Shown here: positions 42,457 to 51,098 of the stretch, one piece after another
Position numbering within the stretch: position 1 is the first letter of the stretch
Layout of the letters: the number at the start of each line of letters is the position of its first letter
Assembly: GCA_002307295.1 (NCBI GenBank)
Contig: DBTY01000051.1
Location: forward strand, 31,363 to 95,362
Origin: Ignavibacteriales bacterium UBA1304
GTDB taxonomy: Bacteria; Bacteroidota; Ignavibacteria; Ignavibacteriales; Ignavibacteriaceae
Length of the DNA stretch: 64,000 nucleotides
Reading direction: 5' to 3'
Notes under the pieces: generated by a model
Told to the model about the DNA's origin: nothing
Database searches by the model: none
What the model saw: the letters and a program-made list of their open reading frames with translations, nothing else
Position numbers and translations under genes: made by a program

Positions 42457-44652
42457 ATGAAAAAATGTGTGATACTATTTTTGGTGGCTATAGCGTTACA
42501 GCTCAATTATGGGCAAAGCGCTTTAGGCAAGGTTCATTTAAGGAACTCAGCTTTTTATGAAGAAGCGGCAAGTTCTAATGTAACCAAAAACAATACTCCA
42601 GCAAAAGAATTGAATACTTCGTCCTTGTTTTCTGAAGATTTCAGCTCTTCAACTTTCCCTCCAACCGGCTGGTCTGTAGATAAAGACGCCACTAACTGGA
42701 AAAGTTATGCAGGCAGTTTAGCCGGCGGTACGGCTCCTGAAGCTCTTTTCTATTATTATCCGGAGTTTACTGATACTTCAAGACTTATTTCTCCGTCAAT
42801 CAACACGACAGGGAATTCTGTACTGCTTTTAAAATTCAAACAATATTTATCATGGTATGCTAATTCTTTTGATATTGGCGTAGCTACCCGTTCAAATAAC
42901 GGTCCATGGACTATCGTTTGGAAAAAAACTGTAGATGGAGATATTAATTCTGAGGTTAGATCGGTTGTTATAAACAACTCTGACGTAGGCAAAGCAAATT
43001 TCCAATTTGCATTTTTCTTTCAGGGATATACAGATAATATAAATAACTGGAATATAGACGATGTGACGTTATCTGCAGCGCAAGCTCATGATATTGGCGT
43101 TATTAGCATAGCTGGAGCAAACCAGTTTACCCCAGGTAGCGCTGATACTATTAAAGCTAACGTGCAGAATTACGGCTCTAATGCAGAGACATTCAACGTT
43201 ACAGCAAAAGTCTATGATTATTCAGGTGCAACGCTATTTACAAATACGCAAACTGTTTCTAATTTAGCTATTGGCGGATATACTGACGTAGCTTTTACTC
43301 CTTATACTCTTTCTGCAAGCAACAGCCTTTATAAAATAGAAGTAACAGCTTCGGCGACTGGAGATACTTCTGTCGGTAATAATACGATTTCAAAAAACAT
43401 AAATACTTATACTACTTCAAAGAATCTTGTTGTTGTAGAAGTCGGCACAGGCACATGGTGCCAGTATTGCCCTGGAGCTCAGCTTGCAGGCGAAGACTTT
43501 ACTACTAAAGGTCAAAATGTAGGAATAGTAGAATATCATTACAGCGATACATATCAAAATCGCGCGGGTTTATATAGAATTTCTTATTATGGCATTTCTG
43601 GCTTTCCAACGGCGTTCTTTGATGGAACACAATCGTTTGTAGGCGGAAGCAATGCAACAAGCGTTTATTCTTATTGGCTTCCAATTTATACCGCGCAAAG
43701 CGCTATAAAAACTCCATTGAACGTAACTCTTACTGGAACAAAATCAACAACTAACGCTAACCAGTATACTGTGAATGTTAACGTTCAAAAATTAGCTCAG
43801 TTTACTAACACAAAAACAAAAGTGTATGTCGCTTTGACTGAAAGCAGTATTCCTTTTACATGGCAGGGACAAACAAAAGTAGATTTTGCAGAACGCTTGC
43901 TGTTGCCTGATTCGCTTGGTTATAAAGTTGATCTTTCAAATCAGACGTCTGTTAATGTTCCATTAACTTTTACAAGAGATACTTCCTGGGTAACAGCTAA
44001 TCTTGAATTAGTAGCCTGGGTACAGGATGATTCAACTAAAGAAATCTTTAACGGAGCAAAACTAAAAGTATCTGCTATAGGCGGAACAACTCCTGTAGAA
44101 TTAACTTCATTTAGCGGCGCAGCTGCTACTAATGGCGTAAAATTGACATGGGCTACAGCTACTGAAACAAATAATAAAGGTTTCGAGATTCAGAAATCTA
44201 CAGATGGAAAAACATATTCTGAGGTTGGTTTTGTTGTCGGAAGCGGAACAAGCGCTCATGTTAAATCATATTCGTTTACGGATGCAAATTCAAACAAGAG
44301 CGGCGTTGTATATTATAGACTGAAACAAATTGATTATGACGGAACAAGCGTTTTAAGCAATGCTATTCAGGTTAATGCAGGCGTTCCATTAGCATTTGCA
44401 TTAAATCAGAATTATCCAAACCCGTTCAACCCTACTACGAAAATTTCGTATAGCGTTCCTACAACTGGATTGGTAACGTTAAAAGTTTATAATATCACTG
44501 GCGAAGAAGTTGCTACTTTAGTAAATGAAGTAAAAGCTCCTGGAAATTATAATATTGACTTTAACGCTTCTAAACTTGCTTCTGGAGTTTATTTCTACAA
44601 AATGACTTCAAATAATTTTATGCAGGTTAAAAAACTAAGTCTTCTTAAATAA
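42457..44652 (+). CDS. Secreted Omp28-related protein with T9SS sorting domain
   Basis: 731 residues with a signal peptide (MKKCVILFLVAIALQLNYGQ). Segment about 55-215 (FSEDFSSSTFPPTGWSVDKD) is a jelly-roll adhesion/MAM-like module. About 325-550 is the Omp28 region with a thioredoxin-type motif, EVGTGTWCQYCPGAQLAGED. A fibronectin-like module follows (VELTSFSG, LTWATATETNNKGFEIQ), then the type IX sorting domain (NYPNPFNPTT) at the C-terminus. Likely displayed or released outside the cell with a thiol/disulfide role. It lies directly behind the triple Cys-leader array and ends in a long structured terminator. AAAGGAAAAAA precedes the ATG. Confidence 0.9.
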   Translation: MKKCVILFLVAIALQLNYGQSALGKVHLRNSAFYEEAASSNVTKNNTPAKELNTSSLFSEDFSSSTFPPTGWSVDKDATNWKSYAGSLAGGTAPEALFYYYPEFTDTSRLISPSINTTGNSVLLLKFKQYLSWYANSFDIGVATRSNNGPWTIVWKKTVDGDINSEVRSVVINNSDVGKANFQFAFFFQGYTDNINNWNIDDVTLSAAQAHDIGVISIAGANQFTPGSADTIKANVQNYGSNAETFNVTAKVYDYSGATLFTNTQTVSNLAIGGYTDVAFTPYTLSASNSLYKIEVTASATGDTSVGNNTISKNINTYTTSKNLVVVEVGTGTWCQYCPGAQLAGEDFTTKGQNVGIVEYHYSDTYQNRAGLYRISYYGISGFPTAFFDGTQSFVGGSNATSVYSYWLPIYTAQSAIKTPLNVTLTGTKSTTNANQYTVNVNVQKLAQFTNTKTKVYVALTESSIPFTWQGQTKVDFAERLLLPDSLGYKVDLSNQTSVNVPLTFTRDTSWVTANLELVAWVQDDSTKEIFNGAKLKVSAIGGTTPVELTSFSGAAATNGVKLTWATATETNNKGFEIQKSTDGKTYSEVGFVVGSGTSAHVKSYSFTDANSNKSGVVYYRLKQIDYDGTSVLSNAIQVNAGVPLAFALNQNYPNPFNPTTKISYSVPTTGLVTLKVYNITGEEVATLVNEVKAPGNYNIDFNASKLASGVYFYKMTSNNFMQVKKLSLLK

Positions 44653-44666
44653 AATTATAGTTCTGT

Positions 44667-44803
44667 AAGAGCAGTCTAAGGTTAATATTTGATTATCAAC
44701 AGAAGGTGAATTGAAATTTCCGATTAAAAATATCGGTTATCAATTTACCTTCTGTTTGTTAAATTCATTACTCCATAGATAGACTTAGACTGTTCTTTTT
44801 TTT
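44667..44803 (+). terminator. Long nested-hairpin terminator or structured RNA
   Basis: Three nested stems: outer 44667-44679 with 44785-44797 (12 of 13), middle 44698-44714 with 44740-44756 (17 bp, one G-U) and inner CCGAT/ATCGG. Eight T residues end it. It fills most of the 180 bp between two genes. Confidence 0.75.
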
Positions 44804-44832
44804 ATATTGAACAAAAAGAAAAAAGGTTAATT

Positions 44833-45576
44833 GTGAAAAAACTATTACTATTATCTCTGCTGTTGCTGGCGGGGAAATTTTGTTTGGCTCAAGACATTAC
44901 ATTTGTGGCCGACGTTACAAAAAAAGCAGATACGTTGGGAAAGGAAATTATATTCCCAATAAAATTAACAAACAATTCCACTGGTTCTGAAAAAGTGTTT
45001 ATCGTGCGCAGTCAAAATGATTTGCCGGCAAACTGGACTTCAAGCCTTTGCTTAGGCGGCAATTGCTTTGCGTCATTTTTAGATAGCGTTGAAACTTCGG
45101 TAGATTTTGGCAGTACGCCAATGCAGGCAGGCGAAGTGCGAGACGTTTCGCTGCATGTTGTTACAACTAAAAATAACGGTACGGCTCAGGTTACATTGCA
45201 GGCTGGTACTGAGAGAAATCCAAATCAAAGAGTTACAATAAGTTTTACAGCCGTAACTGGCGTTACTGCTGTAAATACTAACATAGAGCAGCCATTACAA
45301 TTTCAGCTTAAACAGAATTATCCTAATCCGTTTAATCCGACAACTAATATAAGCTATTCTATTCCTTACGAAAGCGTGGTAAAACTAAACATATATAATT
45401 CTTTAGGACAGCTGATAAAGCAGCTTGATAACAAAGTCCATTCTGCCGGTTTATATACTACGAATGTCGATCTTTCACGCTTTGCAAGCGGAATATATTT
45501 TTATACTATCAGCGCAAAATCTATCGACGGGAAAAAAGAGTTTATAAGCTCTAAAAAGATGTCGTTATTAAAATAA
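44833..45576 (+). CDS. Secreted protein with T9SS sorting domain
   Basis: 247 residues starting at GTG (44833) with AAAAGG upstream. The signal peptide ends near KFCLAQ. The middle (about 25-140) is a beta-sandwich of the kind seen in FN3/CARDB-like adhesion modules (KEIIFPIKLTNNSTGSEKVF, LPANWTSSLCLGGNCFASF) and contains a possible disulfide (Cys in SLCLGGNCF). The C-terminal 80 residues are a type IX sorting domain (NYPNPFNPTTNISYS, ending KMSLLK). It sits between two Omp28-like genes, suggesting a shared surface thiol system. No enzyme motif. Confidence 0.85.
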   Translation: MKKLLLLSLLLLAGKFCLAQDITFVADVTKKADTLGKEIIFPIKLTNNSTGSEKVFIVRSQNDLPANWTSSLCLGGNCFASFLDSVETSVDFGSTPMQAGEVRDVSLHVVTTKNNGTAQVTLQAGTERNPNQRVTISFTAVTGVTAVNTNIEQPLQFQLKQNYPNPFNPTTNISYSIPYESVVKLNIYNSLGQLIKQLDNKVHSAGLYTTNVDLSRFASGIYFYTISAKSIDGKKEFISSKKMSLLK

Positions 45577-45638
45577 GTATATGCCATTGGCAAAGACTAA
45601 AAGTAATTCTTCTTTTGAAATGATTATAAAAAAATAAA

Positions 45639-46469
45639 ATGAAAAAATTTATATTAATATTAATTTCCGGTATAGCGTTTTGGGGCTGCCAGACCTCGCC
45701 GCCTATTTCGCCCGATACTGAAATAACAATTTTGGGCAATGATTCTACCGTAGCCGTTAAATATTCGCCAGCTCTTTCGGCAATAACAAAAACTGCATTG
45801 GTAGAAGATTTTGCTAACGTAAGCTGCGTTCCTTGCGCAAGTGCAAATAAGATATTGGAATCGCTAATCAAAAATACTTTTGGATATAATTCGGTTGTAG
45901 CTATACGGTATTCAGCAAATTTCCCATCGCCTAACGATCCGTTTTATCTTGCAAATCCAACTGTAAATAGCAACAGGCTTAGTTATTATAAAGTATATAC
46001 TGCTCCTTGCAGCTATGTGGACGGAATTGTTAAAACTTCGCCTACGGATTCAGACGACGTTAAAACTAAAATTACTGCCAGAGCGGCAATTAAAGCTAAT
46101 GCAAAGATTACGGTTACGGATAGTATTTCCGGCGACGATTATTTTGTTAAATATTCTATAGAAACAAATGATACGACGTCTCTTGATTTTAGTAATCTGT
46201 ATTGCAACGTAGTTGTAACTGAAGCAGATATCGTTTACAGTTCTCCGCCTGGAGCAAACGGAGAAACTGAATTTTATGACGTTATGCGCGTATTCGTTCC
46301 GAACACAAATCAGACTTTTCAGATAAACGCAATTCAGACAGCTTCTGTTTATAATGTAAGGCAAATAAAAATTAAATCGGAGTGGATTAGAGAAAAACTT
46401 CATGCAATTGTTTTTTTACAGGACAAAACTACAAAAGAAGTTTATCAAACTGGTTCCACATTTAAATAA
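45639..46469 (+). CDS. Omp28-like lipoprotein with CxxC motif
   Basis: 276 residues. A lipobox (AFWGC) puts Cys19 at the acylation site. The region VEDFANVSCVPCASANKILESL has a CVPC active-site-like pair in a thioredoxin-like context, as in Omp28-related lipoproteins, and is followed by a beta-rich part (NAKITVTDSISGDDYFVKYSI). It may be an envelope thiol-disulfide protein or a partner of the TlpA encoded next. It is 31 bases ahead of the TlpA start and almost certainly cotranscribed. Confidence 0.85.
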   Translation: MKKFILILISGIAFWGCQTSPPISPDTEITILGNDSTVAVKYSPALSAITKTALVEDFANVSCVPCASANKILESLIKNTFGYNSVVAIRYSANFPSPNDPFYLANPTVNSNRLSYYKVYTAPCSYVDGIVKTSPTDSDDVKTKITARAAIKANAKITVTDSISGDDYFVKYSIETNDTTSLDFSNLYCNVVVTEADIVYSSPPGANGETEFYDVMRVFVPNTNQTFQINAIQTASVYNVRQIKIKSEWIREKLHAIVFLQDKTTKEVYQTGSTFK

Positions 46470-46500
46470 AAATTAAAACATGAAATATTTAGGAGATATT

Positions 46501-46992
46501 ATGTATAAACGTTATTTGGCTCTGTTTTTTATTTTGTTAACCGCATTAACAATGGCGCAGAACCAACAGAAAAAAATTCCTAATGCAAAGTTAGAAGACC
46601 TTGAAGGAAAAAAAGTTCAGTTAAAAAGCTATTTGGGCAAAGGTCCAGTGCTTGTTAGTTTTTGGGCTACATGGTGCAAACCCTGCCAGGAAGAGTTAGG
46701 AGAATATCAGAAAATATATAATGAATTCAAGTCGAAGGGCTTTAATCTTTTAGCTGTTTCTATAGACGATGAAAAAAGCGTTTCTAAAGTTAAGCCTCTT
46801 GTTAAAGCAAAAAATTTTAGTTTCCCTGTGCTGCTTGATATTAATTCCGACGCGGCAAGAGACCTTTATGTGCAGGACGTTCCTCACATATTTTTAGTCG
46901 ACGCCAAAGGGAATATAGTATACTCCCACAGAGGCTATAAAAAAGGGGACGAGCTTGAATTAAAAAAGAAAATAACGGCGCTGCTTAAATAA
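46501..46992 (+). CDS. TlpA/ResA-like periplasmic thioredoxin
   Basis: 163 residues from the ATG at 46501, chosen because AGGAG lies 7 bases upstream (an earlier in-frame ATG at 46480 precedes that site). The signal peptide is followed by a thioredoxin fold of the AhpC-TSA/TlpA type: KLEDLEGKKVQLKSYLGKGPVLVSFWATWCKPCQEELGEYQ holds the CKPC redox pair, and VQDVPHIFLVD holds the cis-Pro. It reduces disulfides outside the cytoplasm. Partners probably include the Omp28-like and DUF6029 products of this operon, and possibly the exported MsrAB. Confidence 0.93.
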   Translation: MYKRYLALFFILLTALTMAQNQQKKIPNAKLEDLEGKKVQLKSYLGKGPVLVSFWATWCKPCQEELGEYQKIYNEFKSKGFNLLAVSIDDEKSVSKVKPLVKAKNFSFPVLLDINSDAARDLYVQDVPHIFLVDAKGNIVYSHRGYKKGDELELKKKITALLK

Positions 46993-47021
46993 TTATCTAC
47001 AAGGCATAACAACTAATTATT

Positions 47022-48590
47022 ATGAAAAATACTTTTCAAAAAATGTTTGCAGTTCTTATTATGTTATTTTCTTTTACTACAGGTATATTTGCGCAGGATA
47101 CTACTTCTGAAAAAAAAGAATCTGTAGATATTGAAAATGCGCTTCCGCAAGGAGTAACTTTATTTAATCAGCTGAAGTATTCAAATGACAATCAGAAGAA
47201 AATTGAAATATTTGAAGATTGGTTTAACCTTGATTATAGATATGATATTTTCTCTGCCGGAATACGGCTTGTTTCTTTTCAGCCAAAAGATCCGGTAGTA
47301 AGCGGAACAAAAAGAAAATATTCTGAAATTGATTTTAAATATTTTAAAACGGAAATTGGCGACGCTGACGAAGGGGGAACTATTATCGTCGGCAATTACT
47401 ACGCTCTGTTTGGGCGCGGTCTTATTCTAAAGAGTTATGAAAACAGAAATACAAGGATAGATAATAATCTGTTAGGAGTAAAACTGACTGGCAAATACAA
47501 AGGATTTGTATTAAACGTATTGTCTGGTATGCCCGAAAATATTGACGGCGACCGAAAAGATGTTCTTTATGCGGCCGATCTTGAGTATGGCGGTCTAGAC
47601 TTTTTGAAAACAGGCGTAACGTTTGCATCGAATACTCCAGCGACTGACGGCGTAGCTAAAACTACATTAGCGTCTTTTAGAATTCAACCTAAAATATGGA
47701 ATTTTGATTTTTACGGCGAGTACGGAATAAAACAAAACGACGATATTAAAAAGAAATACTTTAATAATAACGAATCGATTGTCGGTAAAGCGATTTACGG
47801 CAGCTCTAATTTTTATTACGGAAGTTTTTCTATTTTGGGCGAATATAAATATTACGATAATTATACGTTTTCTTCAAGCGATAACTACGTAAATTATAAT
47901 ACGCCTCCTTCGGGCAGAAAAGATTATTCGTATATACTTTTGAATAGGCACCCTTCGGCTCTAAATCAAAACAATGAAAAGGGTTTTCAGGTTGAGGCAA
48001 ATTATTTTGCAACAGAGGGATTGTTTTTTAATTTAAGCTTTGGCGTTACAAAAACGCTTGACGACGGTTCATATTACCAGCGTATTAACGACACGCATAT
48101 AAGCGAATTGACTCAGCTAAAAGAAGGATTATTCCAAAGCACAATTACTTGGAATAATAGATTTTCAACAATAGCGGGAATAGCGTATAACGAGGAACTT
48201 GCTACTAACACAAAAAACATAACTCCTGTTTTAGAAAACCGTTATTATTTTGACGATATAAACACAGTGCGTTTTGTTGTAGAGCATCAGCAGACAAAAA
48301 ACAGAACTACCGAAGAAAAATATTATTCGGATGTTTTTGTTTTAGAATATCTGCGGTCGCCTAAGCTGTCTGTTTCGCTTGTTACGGAAATGGATACGCA
48401 TGAACGGGAGTCCGGCAGGCTAGTAAGAAGCTTTTGGAATTTTATTCAGTTCGGTTACAGCGTATTATCAAATACTGAAGCGAGTCTGTTAATTGGTTCG
48501 AGACAGGCAGGCGCAATATGCATTGGGGGCGTTTGCCGTTATGAACCGGAATTTCAAGGGGTGGAATTAAAACTTGTAACAAGAATGTAG
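47022..48590 (+). CDS. DUF6029-family outer-membrane protein
   Basis: 522 residues with a signal peptide (about 1-25, ending TGIFAQD). The mature chain is a Tyr/Phe/Asn-rich beta-barrel-like sequence (GGTIIVGNYYALFGRGLILKSYENRN, RQAGAICIGGVCRYEPEFQGVELKLVTRM) that matches my recollection of DUF6029 proteins, which in Bacteroidota lie beside TlpA and Omp28 genes. The Cys pair near the C-terminus (CIGGVC) may be a disulfide target of the TlpA protein. Thirty bases after tlpA; it ends the operon, with a terminator at 48604. Confidence 0.82.
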   Translation: MKNTFQKMFAVLIMLFSFTTGIFAQDTTSEKKESVDIENALPQGVTLFNQLKYSNDNQKKIEIFEDWFNLDYRYDIFSAGIRLVSFQPKDPVVSGTKRKYSEIDFKYFKTEIGDADEGGTIIVGNYYALFGRGLILKSYENRNTRIDNNLLGVKLTGKYKGFVLNVLSGMPENIDGDRKDVLYAADLEYGGLDFLKTGVTFASNTPATDGVAKTTLASFRIQPKIWNFDFYGEYGIKQNDDIKKKYFNNNESIVGKAIYGSSNFYYGSFSILGEYKYYDNYTFSSSDNYVNYNTPPSGRKDYSYILLNRHPSALNQNNEKGFQVEANYFATEGLFFNLSFGVTKTLDDGSYYQRINDTHISELTQLKEGLFQSTITWNNRFSTIAGIAYNEELATNTKNITPVLENRYYFDDINTVRFVVEHQQTKNRTTEEKYYSDVFVLEYLRSPKLSVSLVTEMDTHERESGRLVRSFWNFIQFGYSVLSNTEASLLIGSRQAGAICIGGVCRYEPEFQGVELKLVTRM

Positions 48591-48603
48591 ATTGTTTTTT
48601 ATT

Positions 48604-48645
48604 CCTGATATATTTTATTGTGGTAAAATATATCAGGATAATTTT
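48604..48645 (+). terminator. Intrinsic terminator of the thiol operon
   Basis: CCTGATATATTTTA (48604-48617) and TAAAATATATCAGG (48624-48637), a perfect 14-bp stem with loop TTGTGG. A T-rich tail follows after ATAA. Confidence 0.75.
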
Positions 48646-48729
48646 ATAAATGAATGAAAAGAACTAAGAATTAATTACCTCTCCTTTTTGCCTAAACAAT
48701 AAAATTAGTTGAACAATCTTGTTTTTATA

Positions 48730-48748
48730 TGTACATTATAACTGTACA
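48730..48748. promoter_or_regulatory. YefM-YoeB type operator: two TGTACA hexamers
   Basis: TGTACA at 48730-48735 and again at 48743-48748, 13 bases centre to centre, with TATAAC (a likely -10 box) in between. In E. coli the YefM antitoxin binds two TGTACA-cored palindromes at its own promoter. The site lies 19 bases before the antitoxin ATG. Confidence 0.75.
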
Positions 48749-48766
48749 ACAATAGAGATTGGTAAA

Positions 48767-49048
48767 ATGTCAATAAGTTTAACTTATACGCAAGCGCGCG
48801 CAAATCTTGCAAAAATATTAGACGAAGTTTCGGTTAATAAAGAAGTAGTAATTATTAATCGTAAAAATGCAGAGAATGTCGCATTGGTTTCTGAAAGCGA
48901 ATTATCTGGCATACTAGAGACCGCGCATTTATTACGCTCGCCCAAAAATGCGCAAAGATTATTAACTGCTTTGTTAAAAGCTAAAGAAGGGGAAGGAGCT
49001 CCACAATCGCTTAATGAACTTAAGCGGGAATATGGTCTTGAAAAATAA
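48767..49048 (+). CDS. yefM: Type II antitoxin, Phd/YefM family
   Basis: 93 residues from the ATG at 48767 (an earlier in-frame start at 48719 lies inside the promoter/operator). The N-terminal DNA-binding fold reads SISLTYTQARANLAKILDEVSVNKEVVIINRKNAENVALVSESEL, typical of YefM. The C-terminal part (ETAHLLRSPKNAQRLLTALLKAKEGE) is the toxin-wrapping segment. Neutralises the YoeB-like toxin encoded immediately after, and represses the pair through TGTACA sites. The end overlaps the toxin start. Confidence 0.94.
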   Translation: MSISLTYTQARANLAKILDEVSVNKEVVIINRKNAENVALVSESELSGILETAHLLRSPKNAQRLLTALLKAKEGEGAPQSLNELKREYGLEK

Positions 49049-49316
49049 ACCCAATAAGGAACGCTTAAGCGTATTTCACGTAGAGTTCAGAGAGGATTTG
49101 GCCTATTGGGTAAAAACAGACCGTAAAATAGCGCTTAAGATATTGGATATGGTAGAGGCTATACTTAAAGACCCATTTGATGGAATCGGCAAACCTGAAC
49201 CGCTTCGCTTTTTAGGAGGAGGCGTTTGGTCTCGAAGAATTACTCAGGAACACCGTCTTGTCTATGTAATAAGCGAAACAAAGATTGACTTTACCCAGTG
49301 CAGATATCATTATTAA
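49032..49316 (+). CDS. yoeB: Type II toxin, YoeB/RelE family mRNA interferase
   Basis: About 94 residues. Cuts mRNA at the ribosomal A site. Catalytic-type residues are in place: Glu in GIGKPEPL, Arg in VWSRRITQEHRLVY and the C-terminal His in QCRYHY. KDPFDGIGKPEPLRFL is the family hallmark. The ATG at 49032 overlaps the antitoxin stop by 17 bases; an ATG at 49014 would add six residues. The pair is translationally coupled. It appears intact. Confidence 0.93.
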   Translation: MVLKNKPNKERLSVFHVEFREDLAYWVKTDRKIALKILDMVEAILKDPFDGIGKPEPLRFLGGGVWSRRITQEHRLVYVISETKIDFTQCRYHY

Positions 49317-49356
49317 AAATACTGGAGCTATGTTGATAAAAGCCTATTTAGATAAA

Positions 49357-49387
49357 AGTCATTCCTCGTCTATCGCGCAGAATGACT
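49357..49387. repeat. GTCATTC-type inverted repeat
   Basis: AGTCATTC (49357-49364) and GAATGACT (49380-49387), perfect 8-bp arms, 15-base loop. It lies in the convergent space after the toxin gene. The arms match the family of repeats at 11658 and 18945. Confidence 0.65.
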
Positions 49388-49414
49388 AATTCTTTTTTCA
49401 GCTTTATGGTTTAC

Positions 49415-50353
49415 CTACTTAAACAATTCTATAAAATACTTGATTGTAATTTCAAGTCCGTCCATTAAATTAAACTTAGGCGAAAAGTTAAGTTTCTTTT
49501 TTGTCTCTTCAATTGAAGCTAAACTATGTTTTATATCGCCAGGACGCTCTTCTTTATAAATTATCTGGCTTTTGCTGTTAGTTAATTTCAAAACTAAATT
49601 TGCAAGAGTGTTTATTGTAATTGCTTCGCCGCAGGCCACGTTAAAAACGCCTGTTACGTCAGGAGTAGTAGCCGCTAATATATTAGCCTGCACAACGTCC
49701 TTAACATAAACAAAATCTCGAGTTTGTTCTCCGTCGCCGTAAATTATAATGGGTTCGTTCTTGAGCGCTTTAGCTACAAAAATAGGTATTGCCGCGGCAT
49801 ACTGGCTTTTAGGATCCTGGCGCGGGCCAAACACGTTAAAATTTCTAAGCGAAACAGTTTGCAGCCCAAAACTTTCGTAATACATTTGAAGATAAAACTC
49901 GCCGTCAAGTTTTGTAATTCCATAAGGCGATTTTGGCGCAGGCAGCATCTGTACAGTTTTAGGAGAAGCCGGGTTATCGCCATATATAGCGGCGGAACTG
50001 CTGTGCATAACTTTTTTTATTTTGTGGGCTTTAGCGGCTTCCAATACGTTAAGCAAACCATATACGTTTATATCAACGCATTCGTAAGGGTTAAGCACAG
50101 ATTCAGGCACTGAAATCATTGCCGCAAGATGATGAACGTAATCGGCTCCTTCAAGAACTTTATACACTAAATCTTTATTAGTAATGCTTCCTTCATGGAA
50201 CGTAACGCCTTTAAGACCTTCTAAATTCTTCTTATATCCTGAACGAAGATTATCAATGATATGAATATCCGCGTCGTTATCAGACCAATACTCGGCAATA
50301 TGGCTTCCTATAAAACCGGCGCCGCCGGTTAAAACTACTTTTACTTTGCTCAA
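49415..50353 (-). CDS. NAD-dependent sugar-nucleotide epimerase/dehydratase (extended SDR)
   Basis: 312 residues. Probably a UDP-hexose 4-epimerase-like enzyme for surface glycans. The nucleotide-binding GGAGFIGSHIAEYW is followed by HIIDNLRSGYKKNL. The catalytic Tyr/Lys lies in SPYGITKLDGE and Ser in VMHSSSAAIYGD. NFNVFGPRQDP, IYGDGEQTRDFVYVKDVV and FNVACGEAITIN are standard family blocks. The exact substrate (UDP-Glc, UDP-GlcNAc or another) cannot be fixed from motifs. Last gene of the minus-strand set after uvrA; the gap to the PfpI gene is about 100 bp, so it may have its own promoter. Confidence 0.9.
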   Translation of the reverse strand: MSKVKVVLTGGAGFIGSHIAEYWSDNDADIHIIDNLRSGYKKNLEGLKGVTFHEGSITNKDLVYKVLEGADYVHHLAAMISVPESVLNPYECVDINVYGLLNVLEAAKAHKIKKVMHSSSAAIYGDNPASPKTVQMLPAPKSPYGITKLDGEFYLQMYYESFGLQTVSLRNFNVFGPRQDPKSQYAAAIPIFVAKALKNEPIIIYGDGEQTRDFVYVKDVVQANILAATTPDVTGVFNVACGEAITINTLANLVLKLTNSKSQIIYKEERPGDIKHSLASIEETKKKLNFSPKFNLMDGLEITIKYFIELFK

Positions 50354-50455
50354 AATGAATTTCCCTTCTTATGTAATAATAAATATATATCCCCTAATTA
50401 TAATTATAACGCCGCTCCAAATTTCAATATTGAAGCGGCATCGTAATTAAAAAAA

Positions 50456-51043
50456 CTAAGCTTCAATCTTTGAACCAAGAACTTTCAGGAACTGTTTCAT
50501 CCATTCTGGATGAGCTGGCCAAGCAGGGGCTGTAACTAAGTTTCCGTCAGTTAGCGCATTATCAGATCCTGGCGCTACTTTGCCAAATTTTGCGCCTGCT
50601 ATAATACATTCCGGCCCTACTGCCGGGTACGAAATAACGTTTTTGTCTTTTAATAAACCTGCTGTAGCAAGTATCTGAGGCCCATGACAAATAGCGGCAA
50701 TTGGTTTATTGCTTTCGCCGAAGTATTGAACAATTTCAATTACTTTGTGATTCAAACGTAAATACTCAGGAGCTCTGCCTCCAGGTAAAACAAGCGCGTC
50801 ATATTGTTCAGGGATAACTTCCTCAAACGTCTTGTTTATATGAAAGCGGTGACCGGTTAGTTCCACATAGGTTTGATCGCCGATGAAATCGTGTATGGCG
50901 GTTTTTACTGTTTCTCCCGCTTTTTTATTTGGGCAAACTGTATGAACCGTGTGGCCAACCATGGTTAGTATCTGAAAAGGAACCATTGCTTCATAGTCTT
51001 CGACAAAGTCTCCGACAATCATTAGAATTTTCTTTGCAGCCAT
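50456..51043 (-). CDS. DJ-1/PfpI family protein
   Basis: 195 residues. The class-I glutamine amidotransferase-like fold carries IMIVGDFVEDYEAMVPFQIL (with the conserved Glu), LVLPGGRAPEYLR and the nucleophile elbow AAICHGPQILATAGLL (Cys). Members act as glyoxalases/deglycases or chaperones or are of unknown role; the sequence alone does not choose. AAAGGAGAC precedes the ATG on the minus strand. It is 55 bases after the Gdx-like transporter gene. Confidence 0.9.
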   Translation of the reverse strand: MAAKKILMIVGDFVEDYEAMVPFQILTMVGHTVHTVCPNKKAGETVKTAIHDFIGDQTYVELTGHRFHINKTFEEVIPEQYDALVLPGGRAPEYLRLNHKVIEIVQYFGESNKPIAAICHGPQILATAGLLKDKNVISYPAVGPECIIAGAKFGKVAPGSDNALTDGNLVTAPAWPAHPEWMKQFLKVLGSKIEA

Positions 51044-51098
51044 TTTAGTCTCCTTTTTTTATTGTGAACTGTTAATTCAGAAACCTAAAAATCTGTAT

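Noticed and set aside
49724..50113. 129-codon open frame opposite the epimerase gene
   Set aside because: Antisense shadow; no start signal or recognisable domain.
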